Assembly: GCA_947632315.1 (NCBI GenBank)
Contig: CANROV010000007.1
Span: forward strand, 1 to 24,614
From: Candidatus Gastranaerophilales bacterium
GTDB taxonomy: Bacteria; Cyanobacteriota; Vampirovibrionia; Gastranaerophilales; Gastranaerophilaceae
Length of the DNA stretch: 24,614 bases
Reading direction: 5' to 3'
In this document: one piece after another, positions 16,135-23,384 of the stretch
Layout of the letters: each line of letters starts with the position of its first letter
How positions within the stretch are numbered: the first letter of the stretch is position 1
The notes under the pieces: model-generated
Databases searched by the model: none
Seen by the model: only the letters and a program-made list of their open reading frames with translations
Told to the model about the DNA's origin: nothing
Program-made: the position numbers and the translations under genes

Positions 16135-16854
16135 ATGGCTTCATTAGTCAATGCTATTAGAAATTTAGAAGGAGATAGATTTTGGCTGTTTAAAACTTTA
16201 ATTTTTGCTTCTCCTATTATGTTGATTTATAAGAATGAAGCATTTATAAATAATTCAATAAATATTAAGATAATAATACTTGCACTTATACTTATCTTAC
16301 ATATGGGGTGCGGTATAATAATTTCAAATAGGAATATAAATAATAAATCTCCTATATTGCCTAATCTTTTTGCTATTCATGAAATAATACTGCACGGAAT
16401 AGTTTCTTTTTTACTTGCGGCCCCTTCTATAGTTGTTGCTTATTTACTTTTTCAATTTATTATAAATAGTTTAACCGAAGTAGAAAATCTTTATGTTTAT
16501 ATAATCTTATCAGTCATATTAATAATAACAGTACCGTTTTTTGTAATTCCGTCAATATTATACTCGGTAAGGTACAAGATTAATGATGCGTTAAACTTTA
16601 ATATAATACTAAAAGCATCAGGAAATGTTTCAGTCAGTTTTGTTTCTTTTATTATTCAGTATGCTTTAATATTTATAATTGCTTCTTATGTTATATTTCT
16701 ATTAATAAAAGCGATGATGGGTGAAGTTAATTTAATTCTTAACGGGTTCATATCATTTTTAATTACAATGAGTTATTTCATATTTATTTCTTTTTGTTCT
16801 GATTTATATGAAGATGTAATACCTCCGGTAAAATCAAAACGGAATATTCTTTAA
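16135..16854 (+). CDS. Integral membrane protein, function unknown
   Basis: A 239 aa protein made almost entirely of hydrophobic helices: about five to six segments at roughly residues 42-62, 80-108, 118-143, 165-190 and 203-226, plus a weaker one near 20-30. The N terminus begins with a short amphipathic stretch (ASLVNAIRNLEGDRFW), and the C terminus is a basic tail (PPVKSKRNIL), probably cytoplasmic. I do not recognise a family motif. It follows ftsH by two bases with a strong ACAGGAGGATT ribosome site at the end of ftsH, so it is cotranscribed with the protease. It could be a partner or substrate adaptor, which is only suggested by position. Its 3' end overlaps the convergent uvrB by 21 bases. 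Confidence 0.85.
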   Translation: MASLVNAIRNLEGDRFWLFKTLIFASPIMLIYKNEAFINNSINIKIIILALILILHMGCGIIISNRNINNKSPILPNLFAIHEIILHGIVSFLLAAPSIVVAYLLFQFIINSLTEVENLYVYIILSVILIITVPFFVIPSILYSVRYKINDALNFNIILKASGNVSVSFVSFIIQYALIFIIASYVIFLLIKAMMGEVNLILNGFISFLITMSYFIFISFCSDLYEDVIPPVKSKRNIL

Positions 16855-18819
16855 TTTTTTAATTTGATTACGAATTTCGGCAGCCCTTTCAAAATCAAGA
16901 ATAGAGGCTGCTTTTTTCATCGCTTTTTCAAGTTTATCAAGAAGTTTAGGTAAATCTTTTTCAGCAATATTATTATCAACCATTTCTTCAGCTACAATAT
17001 CTTCAATATTTCTATAACTTGCAACCAATTGGAGTAAATTATTTTCTATGGGTTTTTTTATTGTTTGAGGAGTAATATTGTGAATTTTATTATATTCTAA
17101 TTGAATATTACGCCTTCTTTGAGTTTCTTTTATTGCTTTATCCATACTGTCTGTAATTTTATCAGCATACATAATTACTTTAGAACATACATTTCTTGCA
17201 GCACGCCCTATAGTTTGAATTAAACTTGTTTCGGAACGAAGGAAGCCTTCTTTATCCGCATCCATTATGGCAACCAATGAAACTTCAGGAATATCAAGCC
17301 CTTCTCTTAACAGATTTACCCCTATTAAAACATCAAATACTCCAAGCCTTAAATCCCTTAAAATTTCCACTCTCTCTATAGACGTTATTTCACTATGCAA
17401 ATATCTTACTTTTAATCCGAGCTGAAGAAGATAATCGCATAAATCTTCCGCCATCTTTTTTGTTAAAGTTGTAACAAGTATTCTTTCCTTTTTATCAGTT
17501 ACTTTTTTTATTTCGGATATTAAATCATCAACTTGATTGAGTGTGGGACGTACAAAAATTTCAGGGTCAACAAGTCCCGTTGGTCTTATAATCTGTTCAA
17601 CAAGCTGAGAGGATGTCGATTTTTCAAAATCTCCCGGAGTAGCTGAAACATATATTTTTTGTCCTACTTTTGCCCAAAATTCATCAATTTTTAAAGGTCT
17701 GTTATCTTTCGCACTGGGCAGTCTAAAACCATAATCAACCAACACTGTTTTTCGAGCCTGATCTCCGTTATACATCGCTTTTAATTGCGGTATAGATACG
17801 TGAGATTCATCTATAACCAAAAGAAAATCATCATTAAAATAATCAAGCAAAGTAGCAGGCGCACTACCTTTGGGGCGTCTTTCTATTATCCTTGAATAGT
17901 TTTCTATCCCGCTGCAATACCCCATTTCTTTTATCATTTCAATATCGTAATTAGTTCTTTGATATATCCTTTGAGCTTCTATCAGCTTGTTTTCAAACTC
18001 AAACTTTTTGACCTGCTCTTGAAGCTCCTGTCTTATTAATTTTATGGTTTCTTCCTTATCTTCATCACCTGATATATAGTGAACAGCAGGAAATATTACC
18101 GTTGACTCCAAATTTTCTATTATTTCACCCGAAACAGGATTTATTCTTGATATTTTCTCTACCTCATCACCAAACAAATAAATTCTTGTTATCATCTTTT
18201 CATAAGCAGGCATGATTTCAATAATATCACCCCTTGGACGGAAGGTAGAACGTTCAAGTTCCAAATCATTTCTGGAGTATTGAATATTAACAAGTTCTTT
18301 TAAAAAAGCATTTCTGTCTATTACATCACCTGTCTGTATTTGAAGCGCACCTTTAAAATACTGTTCAGGCAGACCTAAACCGTATATACAGCTGACTGAA
18401 GCAACAACAATTACATCATTTCTTTCATAAAGACTTCTTGTTGTATTGTGCCTGAGTCTGTCTATTTCATCATTTATAGTTGCCGATTTTTCAATATAAG
18501 TATCACTTCTCGGAATATATGCTTCAGGCTGATAGTAATCGTAATAACTAATAAAATATTCCACTGCATTATTAGGAAACAATTCTTTAAATTCATTGTA
18601 TAATTGTGCGGCAAGTGTCTTATTATGTGCAATAACCAATGTCTGTTTTTGCATTTTTTCAATAACATTAGCTATTGTAAATGTTTTGCCGGAACCTGTT
18701 ATACCAAGCAGAGTTTGCGAATCATATCCTTTTTTTAATCCGTCAGTTAACTGTTCGATAGCTTTTGGCTGGTCGCCTGACGGCTTATATTTTGAACATA
18801 TTTCAAATTTCTTTTCCAT
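16834..18819 (-). CDS. uvrB: Excinuclease ABC subunit B
   Basis: DNA-damage recognition helicase-like subunit of nucleotide excision repair, loaded on DNA by UvrA and recruiting UvrC. The 661 aa protein shows the full family pattern: YKPSGDQPKAIEQL at the N terminus, Walker A GITGSGKT (39-46), the beta-hairpin region YYDYYQPEAYIP, the Walker B box DESHVSIPQLKAMY, helicase motifs through GVNLLREGLDIPEVSLVAI and motif VI QTIGRAARN, and a C-terminal UVR motif (DFERAAEIRNQIKKLK) that contacts UvrC. The length is normal. It is a single gene on the minus strand, convergent with the membrane-protein gene and divergent from the TPR gene. Confidence 0.98.
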   Translation of the reverse strand: MEKKFEICSKYKPSGDQPKAIEQLTDGLKKGYDSQTLLGITGSGKTFTIANVIEKMQKQTLVIAHNKTLAAQLYNEFKELFPNNAVEYFISYYDYYQPEAYIPRSDTYIEKSATINDEIDRLRHNTTRSLYERNDVIVVASVSCIYGLGLPEQYFKGALQIQTGDVIDRNAFLKELVNIQYSRNDLELERSTFRPRGDIIEIMPAYEKMITRIYLFGDEVEKISRINPVSGEIIENLESTVIFPAVHYISGDEDKEETIKLIRQELQEQVKKFEFENKLIEAQRIYQRTNYDIEMIKEMGYCSGIENYSRIIERRPKGSAPATLLDYFNDDFLLVIDESHVSIPQLKAMYNGDQARKTVLVDYGFRLPSAKDNRPLKIDEFWAKVGQKIYVSATPGDFEKSTSSQLVEQIIRPTGLVDPEIFVRPTLNQVDDLISEIKKVTDKKERILVTTLTKKMAEDLCDYLLQLGLKVRYLHSEITSIERVEILRDLRLGVFDVLIGVNLLREGLDIPEVSLVAIMDADKEGFLRSETSLIQTIGRAARNVCSKVIMYADKITDSMDKAIKETQRRRNIQLEYNKIHNITPQTIKKPIENNLLQLVASYRNIEDIVAEEMVDNNIAEKDLPKLLDKLEKAMKKAASILDFERAAEIRNQIKKLKNIPF

Positions 18820-18828
18820 GACACTATT

Positions 18829-18834
18829 ATTATA
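18829..18834 (-). promoter_or_regulatory. Candidate promoter -10 for uvrB
   Basis: On the minus strand TATAAT ends 9 bases before the uvrB ATG, with TTGCTC at 17 bases spacing (18852-18857) as a partial -35. This predicts a 5' leader of only a few bases, hence an almost leaderless mRNA with no Shine-Dalgarno. No LexA-like inverted repeat was seen in the 80-base spacer. Confidence 0.42.
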
Positions 18835-18864
18835 ATCTGATATCTTTTAAGGAGCAATTTACTA

Positions 18865-18893
18865 TTTACTAATTTAACTATTGAAAATATAAT
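18865..18893 (+). promoter_or_regulatory. Promoter for the TPR gene, predicting a leaderless mRNA
   Basis: TTTACT (18865-18870) and a perfect TATAAT (18888-18893) are separated by 17 bases. The ATG at 18900 begins 6 bases after the -10 box, so the expected transcription start coincides with the start codon. Confidence 0.48.
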
Positions 18894-18899
18894 TATCTT

Positions 18900-20186
18900 A
18901 TGGATAATTTAAAAGAATTAATAATAAATGCAAGAAATTCTTTAAAAAAAAATGACGGACAATCTGTTATAGACTCACTTATTCCAATAGTCATGGGAAA
19001 AAATGATTTTAATCCGGACGTTTTAGAAGAATTATATTATTTAATTGCAGAAGCATACATTATATTATCGGATTACGATAATGCTTTAAAATATTATTTT
19101 ACTTGTTTAAATATAAATAATAATAATTCTGATACGTACTACAAAATTGCTCTGTCTTATTCATTAAAAGGATTTTTAAAAGAAGCTTTGGATTATTATT
19201 TAAAAGCCATTTCTATTGAACCTGAAAATGAATATTATAACTATGCACTGGCATACTTGTATTATTTACAGGGTAATACATCATTATCTTTAAGATATCT
19301 GGAAAACATACTTGTTATAAACAAAGATAACATTAATGCAAAATCTTTAAAACTTTTGATATTTTGCGATAAAAACAACATTCTTGAATCAGAAAAAATT
19401 ATAAAGGAACTTTCAACACTTAATATAAAAAATGATTTTTGTTTTTATGTTCAGAGTATCTATTATTCAAAATTAAATAATTGGATAAAAGCTATCGAAT
19501 TGATAAAATGTGCATTAAATCTCAAACCTGATTCTATAGAATATAAAAGTGAATTAGCAGAATTGTATTATAAAATAAATGATTACGATAATTCTTTAAA
19601 AATATGTACCGATATAATTGAGAACAATAAAAATTATATATATGCTTATCTGCTTTCAGCAAAAATATATTATAACTTAAAAGATTTTAACAAAGCTTTA
19701 TACAATCTGGATATTGCTTTCATGCTGGATACAAATTGTTATGATATATATGAAACGAGAGCAAATATATATTATGAAAAAAAAGAATATACAAAAGCAA
19801 TAGAAAACTTTAAAAGTGCTTTATTAATTAAACCTAATATGGAGAATATGTTTTTTAAAACAGCTCAATGTTTCTTTAATTTAAATGATTATAATAGTGC
19901 AATAGAATTTTATAAAGAAGCTTCAAATCTGAACATATCAGAATCAAAATACAGATATTATATGGCAGAATGTTATAAAAATTTAAATAGAAAAGAAGAA
20001 GCATTATTAAATTATTCATTGGCGAAACGGCTTAATCCATATAACATAGAGTACTTAAAAGAATATGCATTGTACTTAAATGAAGAAAAGGGAACTAAAT
20101 CAGCCGAAAAATTATTAAAATCAGCTAAAAAATTTTTTAGTGAAAAAGAGTTATCAGAAATAAAAAGAATAATAAACAAAAAATAA
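18900..20186 (+). CDS. Tetratricopeptide repeat protein
   Basis: A 428 aa protein consisting of about ten to eleven consecutive 34-residue TPR units from roughly residue 45 to the end. They are recognisable by repeated patterns such as YYKIALSYSLKGFLKEALDYY, AYLYYLQGNTSLSLRYLENI, AKIYYNLKDFNKALYNLDIA and ANIYYEKKEYTKAIENFKSA, each with the small/aromatic residues at helix A and B positions. There is no signal peptide, membrane helix or catalytic domain, so it should be a cytoplasmic protein-interaction scaffold. The N-terminal 40 residues form an additional helical cap. The partner cannot be inferred from its neighbours (uvrB and a tRNA gene). The lysine-rich C terminus (ELSEIKRIINKK) ends 44 bases before the tRNA. 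Confidence 0.9.
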   Translation: MDNLKELIINARNSLKKNDGQSVIDSLIPIVMGKNDFNPDVLEELYYLIAEAYIILSDYDNALKYYFTCLNINNNNSDTYYKIALSYSLKGFLKEALDYYLKAISIEPENEYYNYALAYLYYLQGNTSLSLRYLENILVINKDNINAKSLKLLIFCDKNNILESEKIIKELSTLNIKNDFCFYVQSIYYSKLNNWIKAIELIKCALNLKPDSIEYKSELAELYYKINDYDNSLKICTDIIENNKNYIYAYLLSAKIYYNLKDFNKALYNLDIAFMLDTNCYDIYETRANIYYEKKEYTKAIENFKSALLIKPNMENMFFKTAQCFFNLNDYNSAIEFYKEASNLNISESKYRYYMAECYKNLNRKEEALLNYSLAKRLNPYNIEYLKEYALYLNEEKGTKSAEKLLKSAKKFFSEKELSEIKRIINKK

Positions 20187-20189
20187 TTG

Positions 20190-20217
20190 TTGATTTTTTT
20201 TTATGACGTGTTATTAT
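20190..20217 (+). promoter_or_regulatory. Promoter for tRNA-Ala
   Basis: TTGATT (20190-20195) is separated by 16 bases from TATTAT (20212-20217), which is preceded by TGT and so forms an extended -10. The predicted start is about 6 bases before the mature tRNA 5' end. Confidence 0.45.
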
Positions 20218-20230
20218 AGACTTAACCTAA

Positions 20231-20303
20231 GGGGGATTAGCTCAATTGGTAGAGCACCTGCTTTGCACGCAGGGGGTTAGGAGTTCGAGTCTCCTATTCT
20301 CCA
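20231..20303 (+). tRNA. tRNA-Ala, anticodon UGC
   Basis: A 73-nt cloverleaf can be drawn completely. The acceptor stem pairs GGGGGAT with ATTCTCC (two G-U pairs); the D arm is GCTC/GAGC around AATTGGTA; the anticodon stem is CCTGC/GCAGG with loop TTTGCAC, anticodon TGC at 20264-20266; the variable loop is GGGTT; the T arm is AGGAG/CTCCT with loop TTCGAGT; the discriminator is A at 20303. The 3' CCA is not encoded and must be added enzymatically. It reads GCN alanine codons. Confidence 0.97.
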
Positions 20304-20312
20304 TTTTAACAG

Positions 20313-20341
20313 ATGACCGATAATAAATCGGTCATTTTTTT
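20313..20341 (+). terminator. Intrinsic terminator after tRNA-Ala
   Basis: A 9-bp perfect stem, ATGACCGAT (20313-20321) with ATCGGTCAT (20327-20335), and a 5-base loop AATAA are followed directly by a run of seven T. It begins 9 bases after the tRNA and would end the tRNA transcript before the oppositely oriented gene at 20360. The minus-strand side has no T run, so it looks one-directional. Confidence 0.9.
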
Positions 20342-20359
20342 ATATATTAATATAAAAAA

Positions 20360-21364
20360 TTACCTTAATTTTAAAGAATATCCTCGTTCAACAACTTGTT
20401 TTGTATAAGGAGGCATTCCATAATCCATTCCATTTTCTAGGCACTTTGTTTTTACATACTTTATTATTTCATAATAATGATCAGGAATTGTAAATGACTT
20501 ATCTACTATAATATCTCTATAATCAATATCAAGAACAATTGTTTTTATACCAATTTCAATCATTAAATTCATAAACTTGGTTATTTCTTCTATATTATCA
20601 TTATATCCCTTTACAATTATATATTTGATTATAATTGAGTTATTACCTGCTTTTTCGATATATCTTTTTAAATTTTCAACAGATTTATCAAATTTATCAA
20701 CCTGTTTAATTTTAAAATAAGTTTCTCTGCATCCTGAATCAAGAGCAGTACAGAATTCTCCTTTTTTTGAAGCTAAAAGCCTTTCTATAATAGGCATATA
20801 TACTATATTATTTGTAGGGATGTAGATTGTTCCCACTCCCCTTGTCAAAAAAGTATGAATAATATCCTCATGATTTTTTAAGCAGGATATATTCCCGCCT
20901 TGAAAATCAATGTACAATTTATCTTTATCAATTAAATTATTATCATATAATTCATTAATAAATTTTAAAACATCATACAGAACAGGTTTATTTTCATCCT
21001 CTTTAATTTTTTCAAAGGTTCTATTTCCTTGAGTACAGTATATACAGGCACAATTACATTGAGTATAATGATTTAAAGTAATTTTATTTATCCTAAAATC
21101 TTTTTGTTTTTTATAGCCGGTAATATGAACACAATTTTCGCATTCAAAAGGAATTTTGCCTGATTTAAACATATCAATATAATATTTTTTTGCTTTTATA
21201 AATTCTTTTATTGAGTCTTTTTGTGACAAATTACTAACCAAAGCAGGGCCAATATTAGCACTACAGCATGGTTCAAGTGTATCCCTTGACGCAAAATGCA
21301 AATGATTATTCAATAAAGGACACATATATGATTCTTTATTTTTAAAAATATTTAAAATATTCAT
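20360..21364 (-). CDS. Radical SAM protein with N-terminal cysteine module (paralogue 3)
   Basis: A 334 aa radical SAM enzyme of unknown substrate. The N-terminal module has C15, then C33-C34 (17 residues apart) and C75-x2-C78, a candidate auxiliary Fe-S site. The core motif CxxxCxxC is C103-C107-C110 (CNCACIYC) preceded by LNHYTQ. The SAM-binding loop reads FQGGNIS, with Asn where most radical SAM enzymes, including paralogues 1 and 2, have Glu. DSGCRETYFKIK, GYNDNIEEI and a C-terminal TIPDHYYEII are shared with paralogue 4. There is no signal peptide. It is divergent from paralogue 4 with only 22 bases between the two start codons, and no Shine-Dalgarno precedes it. It lies just beyond the tRNA-Ala terminator, at a position that is often an insertion hotspot. 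Confidence 0.9.
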   Translation of the reverse strand: MNILNIFKNKESYMCPLLNNHLHFASRDTLEPCCSANIGPALVSNLSQKDSIKEFIKAKKYYIDMFKSGKIPFECENCVHITGYKKQKDFRINKITLNHYTQCNCACIYCTQGNRTFEKIKEDENKPVLYDVLKFINELYDNNLIDKDKLYIDFQGGNISCLKNHEDIIHTFLTRGVGTIYIPTNNIVYMPIIERLLASKKGEFCTALDSGCRETYFKIKQVDKFDKSVENLKRYIEKAGNNSIIIKYIIVKGYNDNIEEITKFMNLMIEIGIKTIVLDIDYRDIIVDKSFTIPDHYYEIIKYVKTKCLENGMDYGMPPYTKQVVERGYSLKLR

Positions 21365-21370
21365 AAAACT

Positions 21371-21380
21371 ATTATATAAT
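21371..21380. promoter_or_regulatory. Palindromic shared -10 element between divergent radical SAM genes
   Basis: ATTATATAAT is a perfect palindrome that reads TATAAT on both strands. It is centred exactly between the two start codons (21364 on the minus strand, 21387 on the plus strand), so each TATAAT ends 6 bases before its ATG. Transcription starting at the usual distance would begin at the start codon in both directions. Confidence 0.5.
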
Positions 21381-21386
21381 GAAGTT

Positions 21387-22379
21387 ATGAAAAAAAGGTA
21401 TTATTGCAAAAGATTAAATGAAACATTAAATTTTGACGCACTCAAGGTCTTTTATTGCTGTGCAACAAGAACAGGCCCTTCAATCGATGTTCCTGAGCCG
21501 AAGAAGGTAAAAGATATAATAAAAAAACGTAATTCGTTAATAAAAATGCTGGATAGAGGTATTATCCCAGCTGAATGCAAAGACTGCTTCGATTTAAAAG
21601 AGCAGGAAAATCCAAAACCATTATTATTAAGTGCATTTAACAAAATGCCAAAAGCTAATTTAATAATTGTAAAACATTTTAAACAGTGTGATTGCAGCTG
21701 TATATATTGCTGTGAGCAGTATTTATCACAAAGAAAAATCGTTTTAAAATCAAAAAAAAGTGATTATTATGATTTATTACCGATAATTGAAGAACTATAC
21801 AGACAGGACATTATAGACAAAAAAGAACTTGATGTACATTTTCAGGGCGGAAATGTTTCTGTTTTGGATGAATTTGAACCATTGGTTGATATTTTTATGC
21901 AAAACGGAGTAAAACGAATTGAAATAGCAACTAACGGAATTAAATACCTGCCTAAAATTGCCGAAATAGCAGGCAAAACATTTGTAGATGTCAATATTTC
22001 AATTGATTCAGGAACCCGTGAAACTTTTAAAAGAATTAAAACCGTTGATAAATTTGAAGATGTAGTTGAAAATTTAAAAAAATATGTTAAACTGCCTATA
22101 CTTTTAAGACTCAAATATATTTTAGTAAGAGGTATTAATGATAATACGGATGAACTCGCTCATTATATAGAATTAATGAAAGAAATAGGAATTACAAATT
22201 CTGAATTAATGATTGATCAATGTGACAGTGAATTTATATCTGAAGGACAATTTAAAATTCCTGATTATTATTATGATTTATTTAAATTTTATAAAGAAAA
22301 ATGTGCAGAATATAATATTGAAGCAAATATTTGGGAATATATAAAAGAAATTTTGGAAAAAGGTTCATTTTTTAAATAA
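21387..22379 (+). CDS. Radical SAM protein with N-terminal cysteine module (paralogue 4)
   Basis: A 330 aa radical SAM enzyme paralogous to the divergent neighbour. The N-terminal module is C7, C24-C25 (16 residues between) and C64-x2-C67. The core motif is C101-C105-C108 (CDCSCIYC) after VKHFKQ, with an extra Cys109 next to the last ligand. The SAM-binding loop is FQGGNVS, again with Asn in place of Glu. DSGTRETFKRIK, GINDNTDEL and FKIPDYYYDLF match paralogue 3, so the two probably act as a pair, possibly as a heteromer. The start ATG at 21387 has no convincing Shine-Dalgarno and sits 6 bases after a TATAAT, which predicts a leaderless transcript. Its 3' end overlaps the convergent radical SAM gene by 15 bases. 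Substrate unknown. Confidence 0.9.
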   Translation: MKKRYYCKRLNETLNFDALKVFYCCATRTGPSIDVPEPKKVKDIIKKRNSLIKMLDRGIIPAECKDCFDLKEQENPKPLLLSAFNKMPKANLIIVKHFKQCDCSCIYCCEQYLSQRKIVLKSKKSDYYDLLPIIEELYRQDIIDKKELDVHFQGGNVSVLDEFEPLVDIFMQNGVKRIEIATNGIKYLPKIAEIAGKTFVDVNISIDSGTRETFKRIKTVDKFEDVVENLKKYVKLPILLRLKYILVRGINDNTDELAHYIELMKEIGITNSELMIDQCDSEFISEGQFKIPDYYYDLFKFYKEKCAEYNIEANIWEYIKEILEKGSFFK

Positions 22380-23384
22380 TCTTTGTATTTTATCCAAAAA
22401 GCTTAATTTAATTGGTTTTAAACTTTTTAAATAGTCATTTACGATACAATATTCATTATTAAAAATAGGATTGGAAAGAATTTTTACCAATTCATTATAT
22501 TTTGGATGTGAAGTAAGTGAAATATCAAGCTCGGTTTCCAGTTTATCAGAGTCAATCTGTCTGTGATAGTTAATAAAAAATGCTCTTGCGTGCATTTTTT
22601 TAGCGAATTTAACAAAATCAATCATTTCTTTATAATTAATTGAAGTTACCACAAAATTTAACTGTAAAGTTTCAAGTTTTCCTGATTTTTTAAGTTCCGA
22701 CAGATATTTGACATTTTCCATGACAGCTTTAAAATTTCCTCGTTCAACGAGCTTATTATAAGTTTTCTCCGTAGAAGCATGGATAGAAATTATTGCGGAG
22801 CTTAAACGATCTTCAAGCCCTAATTCCTGACTTATTTTTTTAGTAAACAATATACCGTTAGAAATAATTCTGAATTTTATTTGAGGGTTTATGTTAATTA
22901 TTTTTTTAACAATTTCAATTGAATGTTTGCTGGCAAAAAGCTCACCCGCAGAATTAAGTTCAATAAGTTCGGCATGCTGTATAACAGGAGTAAAAATTCT
23001 GTCAAAATTTTCTTCAATGCGTTTTTCTTTATTTCGGTTATATTCTTCTTCTTCTTTATTTTTTTCATGCCGGCAGAAGATGCATCTTACGTTACAGTGT
23101 CTGTCATAACTAAATTCAATACGTATAGGATATGCCACCGTTAACTTTGGATCTATATCATCATAAGCCGGGTCACATACATCAGTTTTACAATATTTAA
23201 AATTATTTTCAATAAATTGTCTGCGAAATTCCTTTGCCTTTTCACCATTCCAAATTTCATCAAAAGACTGATCAAAAATATTACCGAAAGAATAAAAATC
23301 TGTCCAATAGCAGCAACAGCAATATACTTCACCTGTATTTTGAATTTGTATGGTTTTAAATGGGTGCTGACATATTTTGTTCAT
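22365..23384 (-). CDS. Radical SAM protein with N-terminal SPASM-like domain
   Basis: A 339 aa radical SAM enzyme. The first 75 residues resemble the SPASM pattern normally found at the C terminus: C5 in CQHPFKTIQI, a Gly (GEVY), C22-C25 as four consecutive cysteines, FGNIFDQSFDEIWNG, then C65 and C70. The core CxxxCxxC is C97-C101-C104 (CNVRCIFC) in IEFSYDRHCN. The SAM-binding region reads NSAGELFAS rather than GGEP, and ISIHASTEKTYNKL follows. It is more distant from the other paralogues, closer to the radical SAM/SPASM proteins common in surface-polysaccharide clusters, although that comparison is from memory of the pattern. Its ATG overlaps the stop of the upstream SGNH-like gene (TAATG), so these two form an operon. 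Confidence 0.88.
   Translation of the reverse strand: MNKICQHPFKTIQIQNTGEVYCCCCYWTDFYSFGNIFDQSFDEIWNGEKAKEFRRQFIENNFKYCKTDVCDPAYDDIDPKLTVAYPIRIEFSYDRHCNVRCIFCRHEKNKEEEEYNRNKEKRIEENFDRIFTPVIQHAELIELNSAGELFASKHSIEIVKKIININPQIKFRIISNGILFTKKISQELGLEDRLSSAIISIHASTEKTYNKLVERGNFKAVMENVKYLSELKKSGKLETLQLNFVVTSINYKEMIDFVKFAKKMHARAFFINYHRQIDSDKLETELDISLTSHPKYNELVKILSNPIFNNEYCIVNDYLKSLKPIKLSFLDKIQRLFKK

Noticed and set aside
18596..18835. Plus-strand frame of 79 codons inside uvrB and its promoter
   Set aside because: Complement of the conserved UvrB N terminus including Walker A; its sequence is explained by that gene.
20231..20341. A duplicated tRNA 3' end marking an integrated element
   Set aside because: I searched by eye for a repeat of the T-arm/acceptor segment in 20342-24614 and saw none; no integrase or transposase is present in the window.
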